Assembly (NCBI RefSeq): GCF_000262465.1
Contig: NZ_CM001489.1
Coordinates: 5,521,067-5,585,066 of the forward strand
Direction: 5' to 3'
Source: Frankia sp. QA3
Lineage (GTDB): Bacteria; Actinomycetota; Actinomycetes; Frankiales; Frankiaceae
DNA: 64,000 bases
Part shown: piece after piece, positions 24,487 to 32,839 of the stretch
Layout of the letters: every line of letters begins with the position of its first letter
Numbering within the stretch: position 1 is the stretch's first letter
Notes under the pieces: model-generated
What the model was told of the DNA's origin: nothing
The model's input: only the letters and a program-made list of their open reading frames with translations
Databases searched by the model: none
Made by a program: the position numbers and the translations under genes

Positions 24487-26083
24487 ATCGCGCCGCGACC
24501 TCCAGGTCGCGATCCTGCTCGCCGTCGCCACCATCGGGGTGGAGATCGCGCTGCACTCCCGGATCGGGCGGCCGTTCTGGTACGACGAGCTGTGGCGCCC
24601 GCACTTCGCGGGCGAGCCGTGGTCGGCGTTCTGGTCGGAGCTCAGGTCGGCGAACGCGCCGTCGTCGCTGGGATCGATCGCGCTGACCCGGGTGACCGGC
24701 GACGTTTTCGGCTGGCATGCCTGGGCGCTGCGGACCGTCATGGCCGGCATCTGGCTGCCGGTGCTGGCCGTGGCGACCTTCCTGTCCGCGCGGCGCTTCA
24801 CCGGCGTCGTCCCGGCCGCGGGCGGCGCGGTCGCGGTGGCGCTGAGCGGCACGGTCGTCGACTCCGGCACCCAGCTCAAGCCGTACGTCCTCGAGGCGGT
24901 CGTCTCCCTCGCGGTGTTCGCCCTGTGGACAGCGCCCGGCGCGCCGCTGCGGAACCGGACTGCCGCCGGCGCCCTGGCCCTGTTCTCGCTGCCCGCCGTG
25001 TTCCTGCTGGTGCCGCTGGCCGTGGGTGACCTCGTCCGCGACCGCCGGACCAGCTGGCGCGCCGCGCCGGCGCTGCTGCTGGCCGGCGGGCATGCGCTGC
25101 TGTTCGTCTCCCACCAGTCCAGCCAGCGCGCGAGCCACTTCTGGGACGACCAGTTCCTCGCCGGCCGCGGCGTTCTCGGCGGGCTACGCTTCACCGCCGA
25201 CCAGGCGCGCGCGATCCTCGGCGGCGCGCCACCCGGGATCGACCGCTACGACCCCAACCTGGTGCACTCCCTGATCGAGGGCCACCGCCTCGCGACGGCC
25301 CTCGTGGGCACGGCGACGGCCGTCGCCGTGCTCGCGGGCGCCCGGGCGCTGCGCCGCCGGGCGGACGGTGCGACCCTGCTGTGGAGCCTCGTCGGCGCCG
25401 AGCTCCTCCAGCTCGCGGCGAGCGGCGGACGTTACTGGCCCTTCGGGGCGTGCCGGCCGAACCTGTTCCTGGTCCCGCTGCTGACCATCGTCGCGGCGGT
25501 CGGCGCGGGCGAGCTGGCCACGGCGGCCCGCCGGCACCGCGGCGGTGGCGCGGGTGTGATCAGGGCGGCCAGCGTGCTCTGCCTGGCGGGGCTGGCGGCG
25601 ACGCCGGTCTGCGCGGCCGCCGGGATCGGCACCATGTGGCGGGAACGCCACGAGGTGCGCCCGATCGAGGGCATGGTGGACGCAACCCAGGTCGTGCGCG
25701 GCGAGTACCGCCCGGGTGATGCCGTCATCGTCGGTGGTCGCCTTGCCCGGGCGGGCTGGCTGTACGGGATGGAGCTCAGCGACGACGGCCCGGAGCAGCC
25801 CGGCGCACGGGTGCCACGCTCGGAGACGACCTTCCTGAACGCCATCGGTCGCGGCGGCGCGGAGCGGGCCGTGCGAGCCCGCCAGCACCCCCCGCGGCGG
25901 GTTCTGCTGTTCGTTCTCGCCTACGACCGCCGGGGCACGGCCGCGGAGCTCGCCATCCTGCGCCGCGGCGGGTGGTGCAACCGCGGCATCCACTCGTTCC
26001 CGCTGACCGGGACGCTGCATGAGCTGGACCGCTGCGCGGTCACGGAGTCGAGGGGCCCGCGGTCGCCATCGGCTGGCCGATGA
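24479..26083 (+). CDS. Membrane glycosyltransferase-like protein (GT39 type)
   Basis: Large polytopic protein, 534 aa with about ten hydrophobic segments, resembling Dol-P-mannose-type (GT39/PMT) glycosyltransferases. The first extracytoplasmic loop has FWYDELWRPHF, where an acidic pair after WY is the expected catalytic site. The C-terminal about 180 residues are soluble and outside. The donor would be a polyprenyl-phosphate sugar; the acceptor is unknown. The GTG at 24479 lies inside the DnaA-box cluster and has no clear ribosome site; a GTG at 24538 is an alternative. The 3' end overlaps the convergent gene by 44 bases. Confidence 0.75.
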   Translation: MDKSRRDLQVAILLAVATIGVEIALHSRIGRPFWYDELWRPHFAGEPWSAFWSELRSANAPSSLGSIALTRVTGDVFGWHAWALRTVMAGIWLPVLAVATFLSARRFTGVVPAAGGAVAVALSGTVVDSGTQLKPYVLEAVVSLAVFALWTAPGAPLRNRTAAGALALFSLPAVFLLVPLAVGDLVRDRRTSWRAAPALLLAGGHALLFVSHQSSQRASHFWDDQFLAGRGVLGGLRFTADQARAILGGAPPGIDRYDPNLVHSLIEGHRLATALVGTATAVAVLAGARALRRRADGATLLWSLVGAELLQLAASGGRYWPFGACRPNLFLVPLLTIVAAVGAGELATAARRHRGGGAGVIRAASVLCLAGLAATPVCAAAGIGTMWRERHEVRPIEGMVDATQVVRGEYRPGDAVIVGGRLARAGWLYGMELSDDGPEQPGARVPRSETTFLNAIGRGGAERAVRARQHPPRRVLLFVLAYDRRGTAAELAILRRGGWCNRGIHSFPLTGTLHELDRCAVTESRGPRSPSAGR

Positions 26084-26666
26084 TCGCCGCCAGCGCCGAC
26101 CACTCCCGGTCTGCGTCCGTCAGCGAGGTGGCGATGCGCTGCTGCAGGACGCCGACCTCGATGCGGGTGCCGTCGAACAGCTGGGCGCAGGAGGCCGCCG
26201 CCGCGGCGTAGTCGCGACCTCCTGCGTCGTAACGAGCCCGCGCGCCGGGGGTGGGCGGCACCGGAGCGGTGATCGCCGCCGCGCTGTCGGTACCGAGGGC
26301 GGCGCACGCGGGTTTCAGGGCGGCGCCGTTCTGCGCGGCGAGGTGGGAACGGACGGCGGCCACGTCCGCGGCCACCCGTATCCGTAGCCCCTCGCTGCCG
26401 TGGTACCAGGACGCCAGCTCCGCGGCGTCGTTCACGCTGGACACCGGGACGGCCGGCATGGTGGCCGTCGGGGTGGGGGCGGGGGTGCTCGCGTGCGCGC
26501 CGCCGGCGGGCAGACCGGATGCCGGCTGCTCACCCCCGGTCAGCGTGGCCGCGCCGCCGCCGATGACCAGCGCGATCGCGCCGAGGATGGCAAGCCGGCT
26601 GCCGATCGGGTTCTGCAACGGGTCCGGCTCGCGCAGCCAACCCGGCCGGCCGCCCCGCCGCGCCAT
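26040..26666 (-). CDS. Single-span membrane protein, unknown
   Basis: 208 aa. Short basic cytoplasmic N-terminus (MARRGGRPGWLREP), one helix (LAILGAIALVIGGGAATLTGG), a Pro/Thr linker and an extracellular helical domain with paired Cys (LKPACAALG and AASCAQLFDG). No family recognised. The ATG at 26666 has GGAGGAGG just upstream and gives a proper membrane-protein N-terminus; the longer open frame to 27080 is antisense to nothing conserved and was not used. It converges on the GT39-like gene. Confidence 0.65.
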   Translation of the reverse strand: MARRGGRPGWLREPDPLQNPIGSRLAILGAIALVIGGGAATLTGGEQPASGLPAGGAHASTPAPTPTATMPAVPVSSVNDAAELASWYHGSEGLRIRVAADVAAVRSHLAAQNGAALKPACAALGTDSAAAITAPVPPTPGARARYDAGGRDYAAAAASCAQLFDGTRIEVGVLQQRIATSLTDADREWSALAAIIGQPMATAGPSTP

Positions 26667-26754
26667 GCCGCTCCTCCTCCACCCGTCCGGCCCCGACCCC
26701 CTACACGGCGCAAAGGTTATGCCGTGGGGGGTGGCCGGTCGGCGGCGGGGGCGC

Positions 26755-27156
26755 TCAGCAGTTGACGAGCTCGGGCTTCTGGTTGAGGACCTGCGCCTCG
26801 CGGGAGACGAACTGCCGGTACTGCTCCCCCCCGACCGCGTCGAGGCCGAACATTCCGACGCGGTGGCAGTTCTGGAACACGAGGGCCACGCCGAAATGCC
26901 GCTCCAGCGCCGAGCGGATGGAGGTGCTGGCCATCGCCCGCAGCAACTGGCCGCCCTCGGCGTCGGTGGGCGGCGTGCCGTCGAAGGCGGCGAAGTCCGA
27001 TCCTGCGGCGCGGGCCGGCGCGAGCTCGGCCGCGAGCCGCTCGACCAGCTCGTAGGCGAACGGCAGCGAGGTGCGGACACAGTCCAGGAACGCCTCGTCG
27101 GTCAGCTCGCCGACACGGGCCGCCTCGACGAGCTGCGGGGTAACCGTGAGTGACAT
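26755..27156 (-). CDS. SCO5389-like conserved actinobacterial protein
   Basis: 133-aa cytoplasmic protein: MSLTVTPQLVEAARVGELTDEAFLDCVRTSLPFAYELVERL, then RAMASTSIRSALERHFGVALVFQNCHRVGMFGLDA and LNQKPELVNC. It matches a Streptomyces family (SCO5389-like) of unknown function whose hallmark is LERHFGVxLxFQNCHRV and a terminal LNQxPELxxC. Three conserved Cys and a His could bind metal or a thiol cofactor. It is divergent from the zur-like gene and a palindrome lies between them, so metal-linked regulation is possible. Confidence 0.78.
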   Translation of the reverse strand: MSLTVTPQLVEAARVGELTDEAFLDCVRTSLPFAYELVERLAAELAPARAAGSDFAAFDGTPPTDAEGGQLLRAMASTSIRSALERHFGVALVFQNCHRVGMFGLDAVGGEQYRQFVSREAQVLNQKPELVNC

Positions 27157-27210
27157 CGGAACCTCCAGGGGTCGTGGCGAGTCTGTCCTCGCCGTGATCC
27201 ACCCTTCCGG

Positions 27211-27225
27211 AAATGGAATCCATTG
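27211..27225. promoter_or_regulatory. Palindrome between SCO5389-like gene and zur
   Basis: AAATGGAATCCATTG contains a perfect 6-1-6 palindrome (AATGGA-A-TCCATT). It lies 55 bases upstream of the leftward gene and about 185 bases upstream of zur. Its 15-bp span matches the Fur-family operator layout, but the bases do not match the Zur consensus well. Confidence 0.35.
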
Positions 27226-27410
27226 TCAATAACGTTGCCATCGGAGTGCCATCCTGGGCCGCCGGACGGCCCTGACAGCGCGCGAAGGTGAGAAAATGAG
27301 ACTGTGAAGCATCCCGAGCTGCGAAAATGCCGCGGCCCGGCCAGGTCGATGGCATCTCGGACCTCTGTGGCGTCTCGGACCACAGCGCGGACGTGGCGAA
27401 GGGAGTGTCG

Positions 27411-27947
27411 GTGAGCATCGCGGAGAACGAGACCAGATCGGCCGACGTGGACCCGTCCCCGTGGCCGGACCCCGGCGCCGCCGCCCCTGCCACCCCTGCG
27501 GCCGGCCGCGGCGGTGCGGCGGCCCGCGGCGCACCCGGCCGCGGCACGACGGTGCGCGCCACCCGGCAGGGTGACGCGGTGTGCGCCGCCCTCGCCAAGA
27601 CCGACGCCTTCACCAGTGCCCAGGACCTGCACGCCCTGCTGCGCGCGCAGGGCGCCGCGGTCGGGCTGACCACCGTGTACCGCCATCTGCAGGTACTGGT
27701 GGACCGGGGCGAGGTCGATATGATCCGTCGCGACGACGGCGAAACCGTCTACCGGCGCTGCGCCACCGAGGCACACCACCACCATCTGGTCTGCCGGGTC
27801 TGCGGGCGGACCGTGGAGATCGCCGGCCCGGAGATCGAGGCCTGGACCGCAGCGGTCGCCGACGCCGAGGGCTTCGTCGACGTCGAGCACACCGTGGAGA
27901 TCTACGGCACGTGCGCCGACTGCGCGGCGGCGCCGGCCGCCTCCTGA
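27411..27947 (+). CDS. zur: Fur-family regulator, Zur type
   Basis: Metal-dependent repressor. The winged helix holds TSAQDLHALLRAQGAAVGLTTVYRHLQVLVDRGEVD, the hinge DDGETVYRRC, and the metal-binding part HHHHLVCRVCGRTVEI plus YGTCADC (two structural CxxC pairs) and His in VEHTVEIYG. This matches Zur of actinobacteria more than Fur or Nur. The N-terminus has about 45 extra low-complexity residues. I prefer the GTG at 27411, with AAGGGAG upstream at a normal distance, over the longer frame from 27327. Likely target in this window: the metal ABC operon. Confidence 0.88.
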   Translation: MSIAENETRSADVDPSPWPDPGAAAPATPAAGRGGAAARGAPGRGTTVRATRQGDAVCAALAKTDAFTSAQDLHALLRAQGAAVGLTTVYRHLQVLVDRGEVDMIRRDDGETVYRRCATEAHHHHLVCRVCGRTVEIAGPEIEAWTAAVADAEGFVDVEHTVEIYGTCADCAAAPAAS

Positions 27948-27965
27948 ACCATCACGGCTGAACCA

Positions 27966-29249
27966 TCACGGGGCGGTGGCCGCCAGGCCGGTGCAGCCAC
28001 GCAGAGCGTTCCAGCCGGCAAGCGCCTGGCTGCCGGCGGCACCGCCCAGCGGTCGCGGCGCGCCACCCACGATCCGGGCGGGCACCCAGGTGGCGTCGGT
28101 GACCGCCCGGCCGGCCACGGTCAGCCGCAGCACCCCCGACTCGGTGTTGCGGCCGGCACCGGAGGAGTAGAAGACGAAGTTCCCCAGGCCGTAGTCGACG
28201 TAGACGCCGTCGTCGGTCCAGCCCGCCCCGAGCAGGACGTGGGCGTGGCTGCCGACGACGACGTCCGCCCCGGCCGCGGCGAGCCGGGGGACCAGGGAAC
28301 GCTGCGCGTCGCTGGGGCACTGCTGCTGTTCGACCCCCCAGTGCAGGAAGACGATGACGGTGTCCGCCCGCGACCGTGCGCCCCGCACGGCGGCGACCAG
28401 CTTGTCGACCTCCTTCGCCGAGGCCAGGCCGGGCTTGTGCGGCCCGGCCGTCCAGGCGGGGATGAGCTCGTCGTCGAGGACCTGGGTCGCGCCGATGACG
28501 GCGATGCGCTGCCCCTTCACCGTCGTCGTGTACGGGGCGAAGGCGCTGGTGTCGTCCTCGCCGATACCGATGACCGGGTAGTGGGCCTCGCGGGCGTGGC
28601 GCAGCGAGTCCTGCAGCCCGGTCAGGCCGTAGTCCATGCCGTGGTTGTTTGCCATGGTCACGACGTCGATACCGGCCGCGCGCACCGCCTCGAACGCGGT
28701 GGCCGGGGCACGGAAGGTGAACTCCTTCGGCGCCGGGGTGCCGCCGTCGGTCACCGCGGTCTCCAGGTTCGCGACCGCGAGGTCCGCCGCGGACAGGGTC
28801 GCCGAGATCGGCCCGATCGCTGTGGCGGGATCGGCCGCGAGGCGCTGGCCGGGCGCCCCGGCGAAGTGGATGTCACCGCCGAACGCGATCGTGACCGGCT
28901 GCCCCGTCGGCCGCCGCGGACCGTTCCCGACCGGGCTGGTCCCATCCGCCGCACCGGCGCCACCGGCCGTTCCAGCCGCGCCCGGGGCGGGCGTGGAGCC
29001 AGTCCCACCGGGGCGGGCCGCCGCGGCGGTCGCGCCGGTGGGCGCTGGGGTCGGATCCGCGTCGTCGCCGTACGGCATCGAGCAGGCGACGAGCCCGACC
29101 AGCAGGACTCCGGCCGTGCCGAGGGCCAACCCCGCGGCCCCCGACCGCCCCCCGGTCAACCGCCGTCCGGTCAACCGCCGCCCGGTCAACCGCCGCCCGG
29201 TCAACCGCCGTCCGGTCAACCGCCGCGCGAACCCCCCGCCCCCGCCCAT
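27966..29249 (-). CDS. CapA-like metallophosphatase, membrane-anchored
   Basis: CapA/PgsA-family protein (calcineurin-like fold) outside the membrane. Metal-site motifs in order: FGGDIHFAG, VANLETAVTD, MANNHGMDYG, VFLHWGVEQQ and VVGSHAHVLLGAG. The N-terminus is basic with five RRLTG repeats followed by a hydrophobic segment ending VGLVAC, a likely lipobox. Related proteins take part in poly-gamma-glutamate capsule assembly; no CapB/CapC partners are near, so the substrate is unknown. The RRLTG repeats come from 15-nt tandem DNA repeats at 29154-29225. Confidence 0.88.
   Translation of the reverse strand: MGGGGGFARRLTGRRLTGRRLTGRRLTGRRLTGGRSGAAGLALGTAGVLLVGLVACSMPYGDDADPTPAPTGATAAAARPGGTGSTPAPGAAGTAGGAGAADGTSPVGNGPRRPTGQPVTIAFGGDIHFAGAPGQRLAADPATAIGPISATLSAADLAVANLETAVTDGGTPAPKEFTFRAPATAFEAVRAAGIDVVTMANNHGMDYGLTGLQDSLRHAREAHYPVIGIGEDDTSAFAPYTTTVKGQRIAVIGATQVLDDELIPAWTAGPHKPGLASAKEVDKLVAAVRGARSRADTVIVFLHWGVEQQQCPSDAQRSLVPRLAAAGADVVVGSHAHVLLGAGWTDDGVYVDYGLGNFVFYSSGAGRNTESGVLRLTVAGRAVTDATWVPARIVGGAPRPLGGAAGSQALAGWNALRGCTGLAATAP
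29154..29225. repeat. 15-nt tandem repeat at start of capA-like gene
   Basis: Nearly five copies of ggtcaaccgccgtcc/ggtcaaccgccgccc encode RRLTG repeats in the cytoplasmic N-terminus of the CapA-like protein (minus strand). The copy number keeps the frame. Confidence 0.88.
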
Positions 29250-29315
29250 GCCGCGTTCCTCCGTCCGACGACCCCGTCCGGCAAGCCTCGCCGACCGGAC
29301 AGCGCCGGGCCAGCG

Positions 29316-29385
29316 GACGTCACAGGGCCGACAGACGTCACAGGCCGACAGACGTCACAGGGCGACAGCCGTCACAGGGCCGACA
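29316..29385. repeat. Four 17-18-bp direct repeats
   Basis: Copies of gacgtcacagggccgaca at 29316-29333, 29334-29350, 29351-29367 and 29368-29385, differing by one or two bases. They lie between the CapA-like gene and the LLM oxidoreductase and include its stop codon (29372-29374). The 17-bp copies would shift a frame, so this is not a coding repeat. Confidence 0.85.
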
Positions 29386-30301
29386 GCGCCGGCGCCAGCT
29401 CGCGCCACTGCCGGCGGGGCAGCCCGCGGCGGTCGAAGTCCAGGACCTGCACGGCGACCTGGTCGGCCCCGGCGTCGAGATGCTCCTTGACCCGGCCGAG
29501 CAGGACGTCCGGGTCGCCCCAGGGGACGATCGTGTCGACCAGGCGGTCGGAACCCGCGCCCGCGAGGTCGTCGTCGTCGAACCCGAACCGGCGCAGGTTG
29601 GACGTGTAGTTCGGCAGCCGCAGGTAGGACCCGGTGTGCCGGCGTGCCAGCTCCCGGGCCTGCTCGGGCTCGTTGTGCAGGACGAACGCCTGCTCGGGGA
29701 CGAGCAGCTTGTCCGGGCCGAGGATCTCCCGGGCCACCGCGGTGTGCTCGGGCGGGACGAAGTAGGTGTGCGCGCCGTCGGCGCGATCGCGGGCGAGGCC
29801 CAGCATCTTCGGCCCGAGCGCGGCGAGGACCCGGGGCGGCAGTTCGGCCGGTGCCACCGCCCGGTACTGCTCGGCGGCCATCCGGTCCATCTCGTCGAGG
29901 TAGGCCGCCATCTGCGCCAGCGGCCGGGTGTAAGGGGCGCCCCGGATGTGCATCAGCTCGGCGTGGGAGACGCCCAGCCCGAGCAGGAAGCGGCTGGGGA
30001 ACGCCTCCGCGAGGGCGAGCTGCGCGGCGGTCATCGTCAGCGGGTTGCGGGCGAGGATCTGCGCGATCCCGGTCGCGATCGTGATCCGCGAGGTGGCCGC
30101 GAGGGCGAGGCTCGCGGTGACCAGGACCTCCCGGCCCTTGACCTCACCGGTCCACAGCGTCGGGTAGCCGAGTTCGTCGAGCTCGGCGATGGCCTCCCGC
30201 ACGACGCCGGCCGGGGAGAAGTCGAACTGCCCGCTCCAGACGCCGACCTTCCCGATGTCGCGGCGGGCCGGCGGGCGGGACACGTCCTGGGCACTCGTCA
30301 C
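29372..30301 (-). CDS. LLM-class F420-dependent oxidoreductase
   Basis: Bacterial luciferase-like TIM barrel of the F420-dependent type (TIGR03620-like). 309 aa from the GTG at 30301: IGKVGVWSGQFDFSP, LDELGYPTLWTGE, TASLALAATSRITIATGIAQILARNP, LLGLGVSHAELM and the C-terminal GADQVAVQVL. It would use reduced F420 to reduce or oxidise an unknown substrate. The GTG gives the usual family N-terminus; a longer frame to 30397 adds Arg-rich sequence. It is divergent from the 2-oxoacid dehydrogenase operon, about 115 bases away. Confidence 0.88.
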   Translation of the reverse strand: MTSAQDVSRPPARRDIGKVGVWSGQFDFSPAGVVREAIAELDELGYPTLWTGEVKGREVLVTASLALAATSRITIATGIAQILARNPLTMTAAQLALAEAFPSRFLLGLGVSHAELMHIRGAPYTRPLAQMAAYLDEMDRMAAEQYRAVAPAELPPRVLAALGPKMLGLARDRADGAHTYFVPPEHTAVAREILGPDKLLVPEQAFVLHNEPEQARELARRHTGSYLRLPNYTSNLRRFGFDDDDLAGAGSDRLVDTIVPWGDPDVLLGRVKEHLDAGADQVAVQVLDFDRRGLPRRQWRELAPALSAL

Positions 30302-30415
30302 CGCGACACCGTACCGACCCGGGGCCCGGCACCGAGCCGATAGGCGTGACCACCCGGCGCGGCGGACCGGCAGATCGGGTTGCCGGCCTCCGTCCAAGGT
30401 CTATCGTTGCCGAGT

Positions 30416-31738
30416 GTGACGGAGCTCATGCAGCTACTCACTCCGGCCGGTCAGCGGATCACCGTCGCGTCCCGGGCCAGGACGCCCGAACCGGACGCGG
30501 CGCCCGCGGCCACGCCCGACCCGCCGGCGGACACGCCGCCCGCGGCCGGGAATGCGCCGCCGGCGGCCGGCCCGGACGCCGGCCCGCCGGGCGGGGAGCT
30601 CACCGCCGTCGACATCGAACTGCCCGCGTACGTCGCCGACCTCACCGACGACGAGCTGTTCGGCCTGTACCGGGACATGGTGCTGGTCCGACGCATGGAC
30701 GAGGAGGCGACCAGCCTGCAGCGGCAGGGCGAGCTCGGGTTGTGGGCGAGCCTGCGCGGCCAGGAGGCTGCGCAGGTCGGGTCCGGCCGGGCGCTCGGGC
30801 GCGACGACATGGCGTTCCCGTCCTACCGCGAGCACGGGGTGGCCTGGTGCCGCGGCGTCGACCCGGCGGCGGTCCTGGCCATCTTCCGCGGCGTCAACCT
30901 CGGCGGCTGGGATCCGGCCACGCACGGCTTCGCCCTCTACTCGATCGTCGTCGGTTCGCAGACGCTGCACGCCACCGGCTACGCGATGGGGATGACCCGG
31001 GACCGCTCCCCCGGCGCCGCGATCGTCTACTTCGGGGACGGCGCGTCCAGCGAGGGGGACGTCAACGAGGCGTTCGGCTGGGCGAGCGTGTTCGCCGCCC
31101 CGGTGGTGTTCTTCTGCCAGAACAACCAGTGGGCCATCTCGGAGCCGGCCCGCCGGCAGAGCCGGACCGAGATCTTCCACCGGGCGACCGGCTTCGGCTT
31201 CCCCAGCGTGCGCGTCGACGGCAACGACGTGCTGGCGTGCCTCGCCGTGACCCGGTGGGCGCTGGCGACCGCGCGGGCCGGCCGCGGGCCGGTGCTCGTC
31301 GAGGCGGTGACCTACCGGATGGGCGCGCACACGACGGCCGATGACCCCACCCGCTACCGGTCACCGGCCGAGCTCGAGGTGTGGGGCCGACGCGATCCGC
31401 TGGACCGGATGCGCGCCCACCTTACGGCCCGCGACTTGTTGGGTGAGGAGCGTGACCGACATCTGGCTCTTGAGGCCGACACCTTCGCCCACGAGCTGCG
31501 CGCCCGCTGTACGGCGATGCTCGATCCGGATCCGATCAGCCTGTTCGACCACGTGCAGGTCGCCGAGAATGGGCTCGTGGCGGCGCAGCGCTCGGCGTTC
31601 GCGGCGACGCTCGATACGGGCGACGGTGGGACGGAGAACCGGCTCGGTCTGGAAGATCGACTCGACGTGAGGGATGGGCTCGACATGAAGGGTGGACTCG
31701 TGACGGGCGAGACGCGCATACCCGGGGAGACGTGGTGA
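30416..31738 (+). CDS. 2-oxoacid dehydrogenase E1 alpha subunit
   Basis: Thiamine-diphosphate subunit of a pyruvate or branched-chain 2-oxoacid dehydrogenase, which decarboxylates the keto acid. The TPP motif is AIVYFGDGASSEGDVNEAFGWASVFAAPVVFFCQNNQWAIS; substrate-side motifs include RGQEAAQVG and FPSYREHG. The N-terminus has an Ala/Pro-rich extension of about 70 residues and the C-terminus has a short Leu/Asp repeat tail (LGLEDRLDVRDGLDMKGGL). The GTG at 30416 is the likely start. The stop overlaps the E1 beta start by 7 bases. Context fits BkdA-type branched-chain complexes best, but pyruvate cannot be excluded. Confidence 0.92.
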   Translation: MTELMQLLTPAGQRITVASRARTPEPDAAPAATPDPPADTPPAAGNAPPAAGPDAGPPGGELTAVDIELPAYVADLTDDELFGLYRDMVLVRRMDEEATSLQRQGELGLWASLRGQEAAQVGSGRALGRDDMAFPSYREHGVAWCRGVDPAAVLAIFRGVNLGGWDPATHGFALYSIVVGSQTLHATGYAMGMTRDRSPGAAIVYFGDGASSEGDVNEAFGWASVFAAPVVFFCQNNQWAISEPARRQSRTEIFHRATGFGFPSVRVDGNDVLACLAVTRWALATARAGRGPVLVEAVTYRMGAHTTADDPTRYRSPAELEVWGRRDPLDRMRAHLTARDLLGEERDRHLALEADTFAHELRARCTAMLDPDPISLFDHVQVAENGLVAAQRSAFAATLDTGDGGTENRLGLEDRLDVRDGLDMKGGLVTGETRIPGETW

Positions 31739-32808
31739 CCAGCGGAGCCGTCATCGCCGGCGAGCAGCACGCCGGCGTCGGTGGTGAGCGGACCGGCGAG
31801 CCGGCCAGCCCCGCGCCGATCACCCTCGCGAAGGCGTTGAACCTGGGCCTGCGCTCGGCGATGGCGGCCGACCCCAAGGTCGTCGTGATGGGCGAGGACG
31901 TCGGCACCCTCGGCGGCGTGTTCCGAGTGACCGACGGCCTGCAGAAGGAGTTCGGCGAGGCCCGCGTCATCGACACCCCGCTGGCCGAGTCGGCGATCGT
32001 CGGGACCGCGATCGGGCTGGCCATGCGCGGCTACCGGCCGGTCTGCGAGATCCAGTTCGACGGCTTCGTCTACCCCGCGTTCGACCAGATCGTCAGCCAG
32101 CTCGCGAAGCTGCACTACCGCTCCGCCGGACGGATCCGGCTGCCGGTGACGATCCGCATTCCGTTCGGCGGCGGCATCGGCGCCGTCGAACACCACAGCG
32201 AGTCCCCGGAGGCGTATTTCTGCCACACCGCGGGGCTGAAGGTCGTCGCCTGCTCGAACCCGGTCGACGCCCACCAGATGATCCAGCAGGCGATCCGCTC
32301 CGACGACCCGGTCATCTTCCTGGAGCCGAAGCGGCGGTACTGGGAGAAGGCGGTGGTGGACCCCCGGCCGCTGGGCGAACTGGCCGCGGACGCGACCACC
32401 GGCCTGCACAGCAGCGCGGTGGTGCGCGCGGGCACCGACGCGACCCTGGTCGGCTACGGCCCGACGGTGCGGACCTGCCTGGACGCCGCCGAGGTCAGCG
32501 CGGCCGACGAGGGCCGGTCGTTGGAGGTCGTCGACCTGCGCTCGTTGTCCCCCCTCGACCTCGAACCGGTGCTCGCGTCCGTGCGGCGGACCGGGCGGCT
32601 GGTCGTGGTGCACGAGGCGCCGTCGAACGTCTCGGTCTCCGCCGAGGTCGCCGCGCGCGTCACCGAGCAGGCGTTCTACTCGCTGGAGGCGCCGGTGCTG
32701 CGGGTCACCGGGTTCGACACCCCCTACCCTCCCGCCCGCCTGGAGGACCATTACCTGCCCGACGTCGACCGCATCCTCGACGCGGTGGACCGGTCCTTCG
32801 GCTACTGA
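31732..32808 (+). CDS. 2-oxoacid dehydrogenase E1 beta subunit
   Basis: Partner of E1 alpha. Family motifs: VMGEDVGTLGGVFRVTDGLQKEFGEARVIDTPLAESAIVGTAIGLAMRGYRPVCEIQFDGF, then RIPFGGGIGAVEHHSESPEAYFCHTAGLKVV and FLEPKRRYW. The C-terminal transketolase-like domain has VVHEAPSNVSVSAEVAARVTEQ and VTGFDTPYPPARLEDHYLPD. Tandem GTG codons at 31732 and 31735 are possible starts. It is coupled to E1 alpha and followed by E2 after 31 bases. Confidence 0.94.
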   Translation: MVTSGAVIAGEQHAGVGGERTGEPASPAPITLAKALNLGLRSAMAADPKVVVMGEDVGTLGGVFRVTDGLQKEFGEARVIDTPLAESAIVGTAIGLAMRGYRPVCEIQFDGFVYPAFDQIVSQLAKLHYRSAGRIRLPVTIRIPFGGGIGAVEHHSESPEAYFCHTAGLKVVACSNPVDAHQMIQQAIRSDDPVIFLEPKRRYWEKAVVDPRPLGELAADATTGLHSSAVVRAGTDATLVGYGPTVRTCLDAAEVSAADEGRSLEVVDLRSLSPLDLEPVLASVRRTGRLVVVHEAPSNVSVSAEVAARVTEQAFYSLEAPVLRVTGFDTPYPPARLEDHYLPDVDRILDAVDRSFGY

Positions 32809-32839
32809 CCCGCCCGCGCTATCCGAACTGGGGTTCCCC

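Noticed and set aside
29154..29385. CRISPR-like array
   Set aside because: Repeats are directly adjacent with no spacers, and one set is coding.
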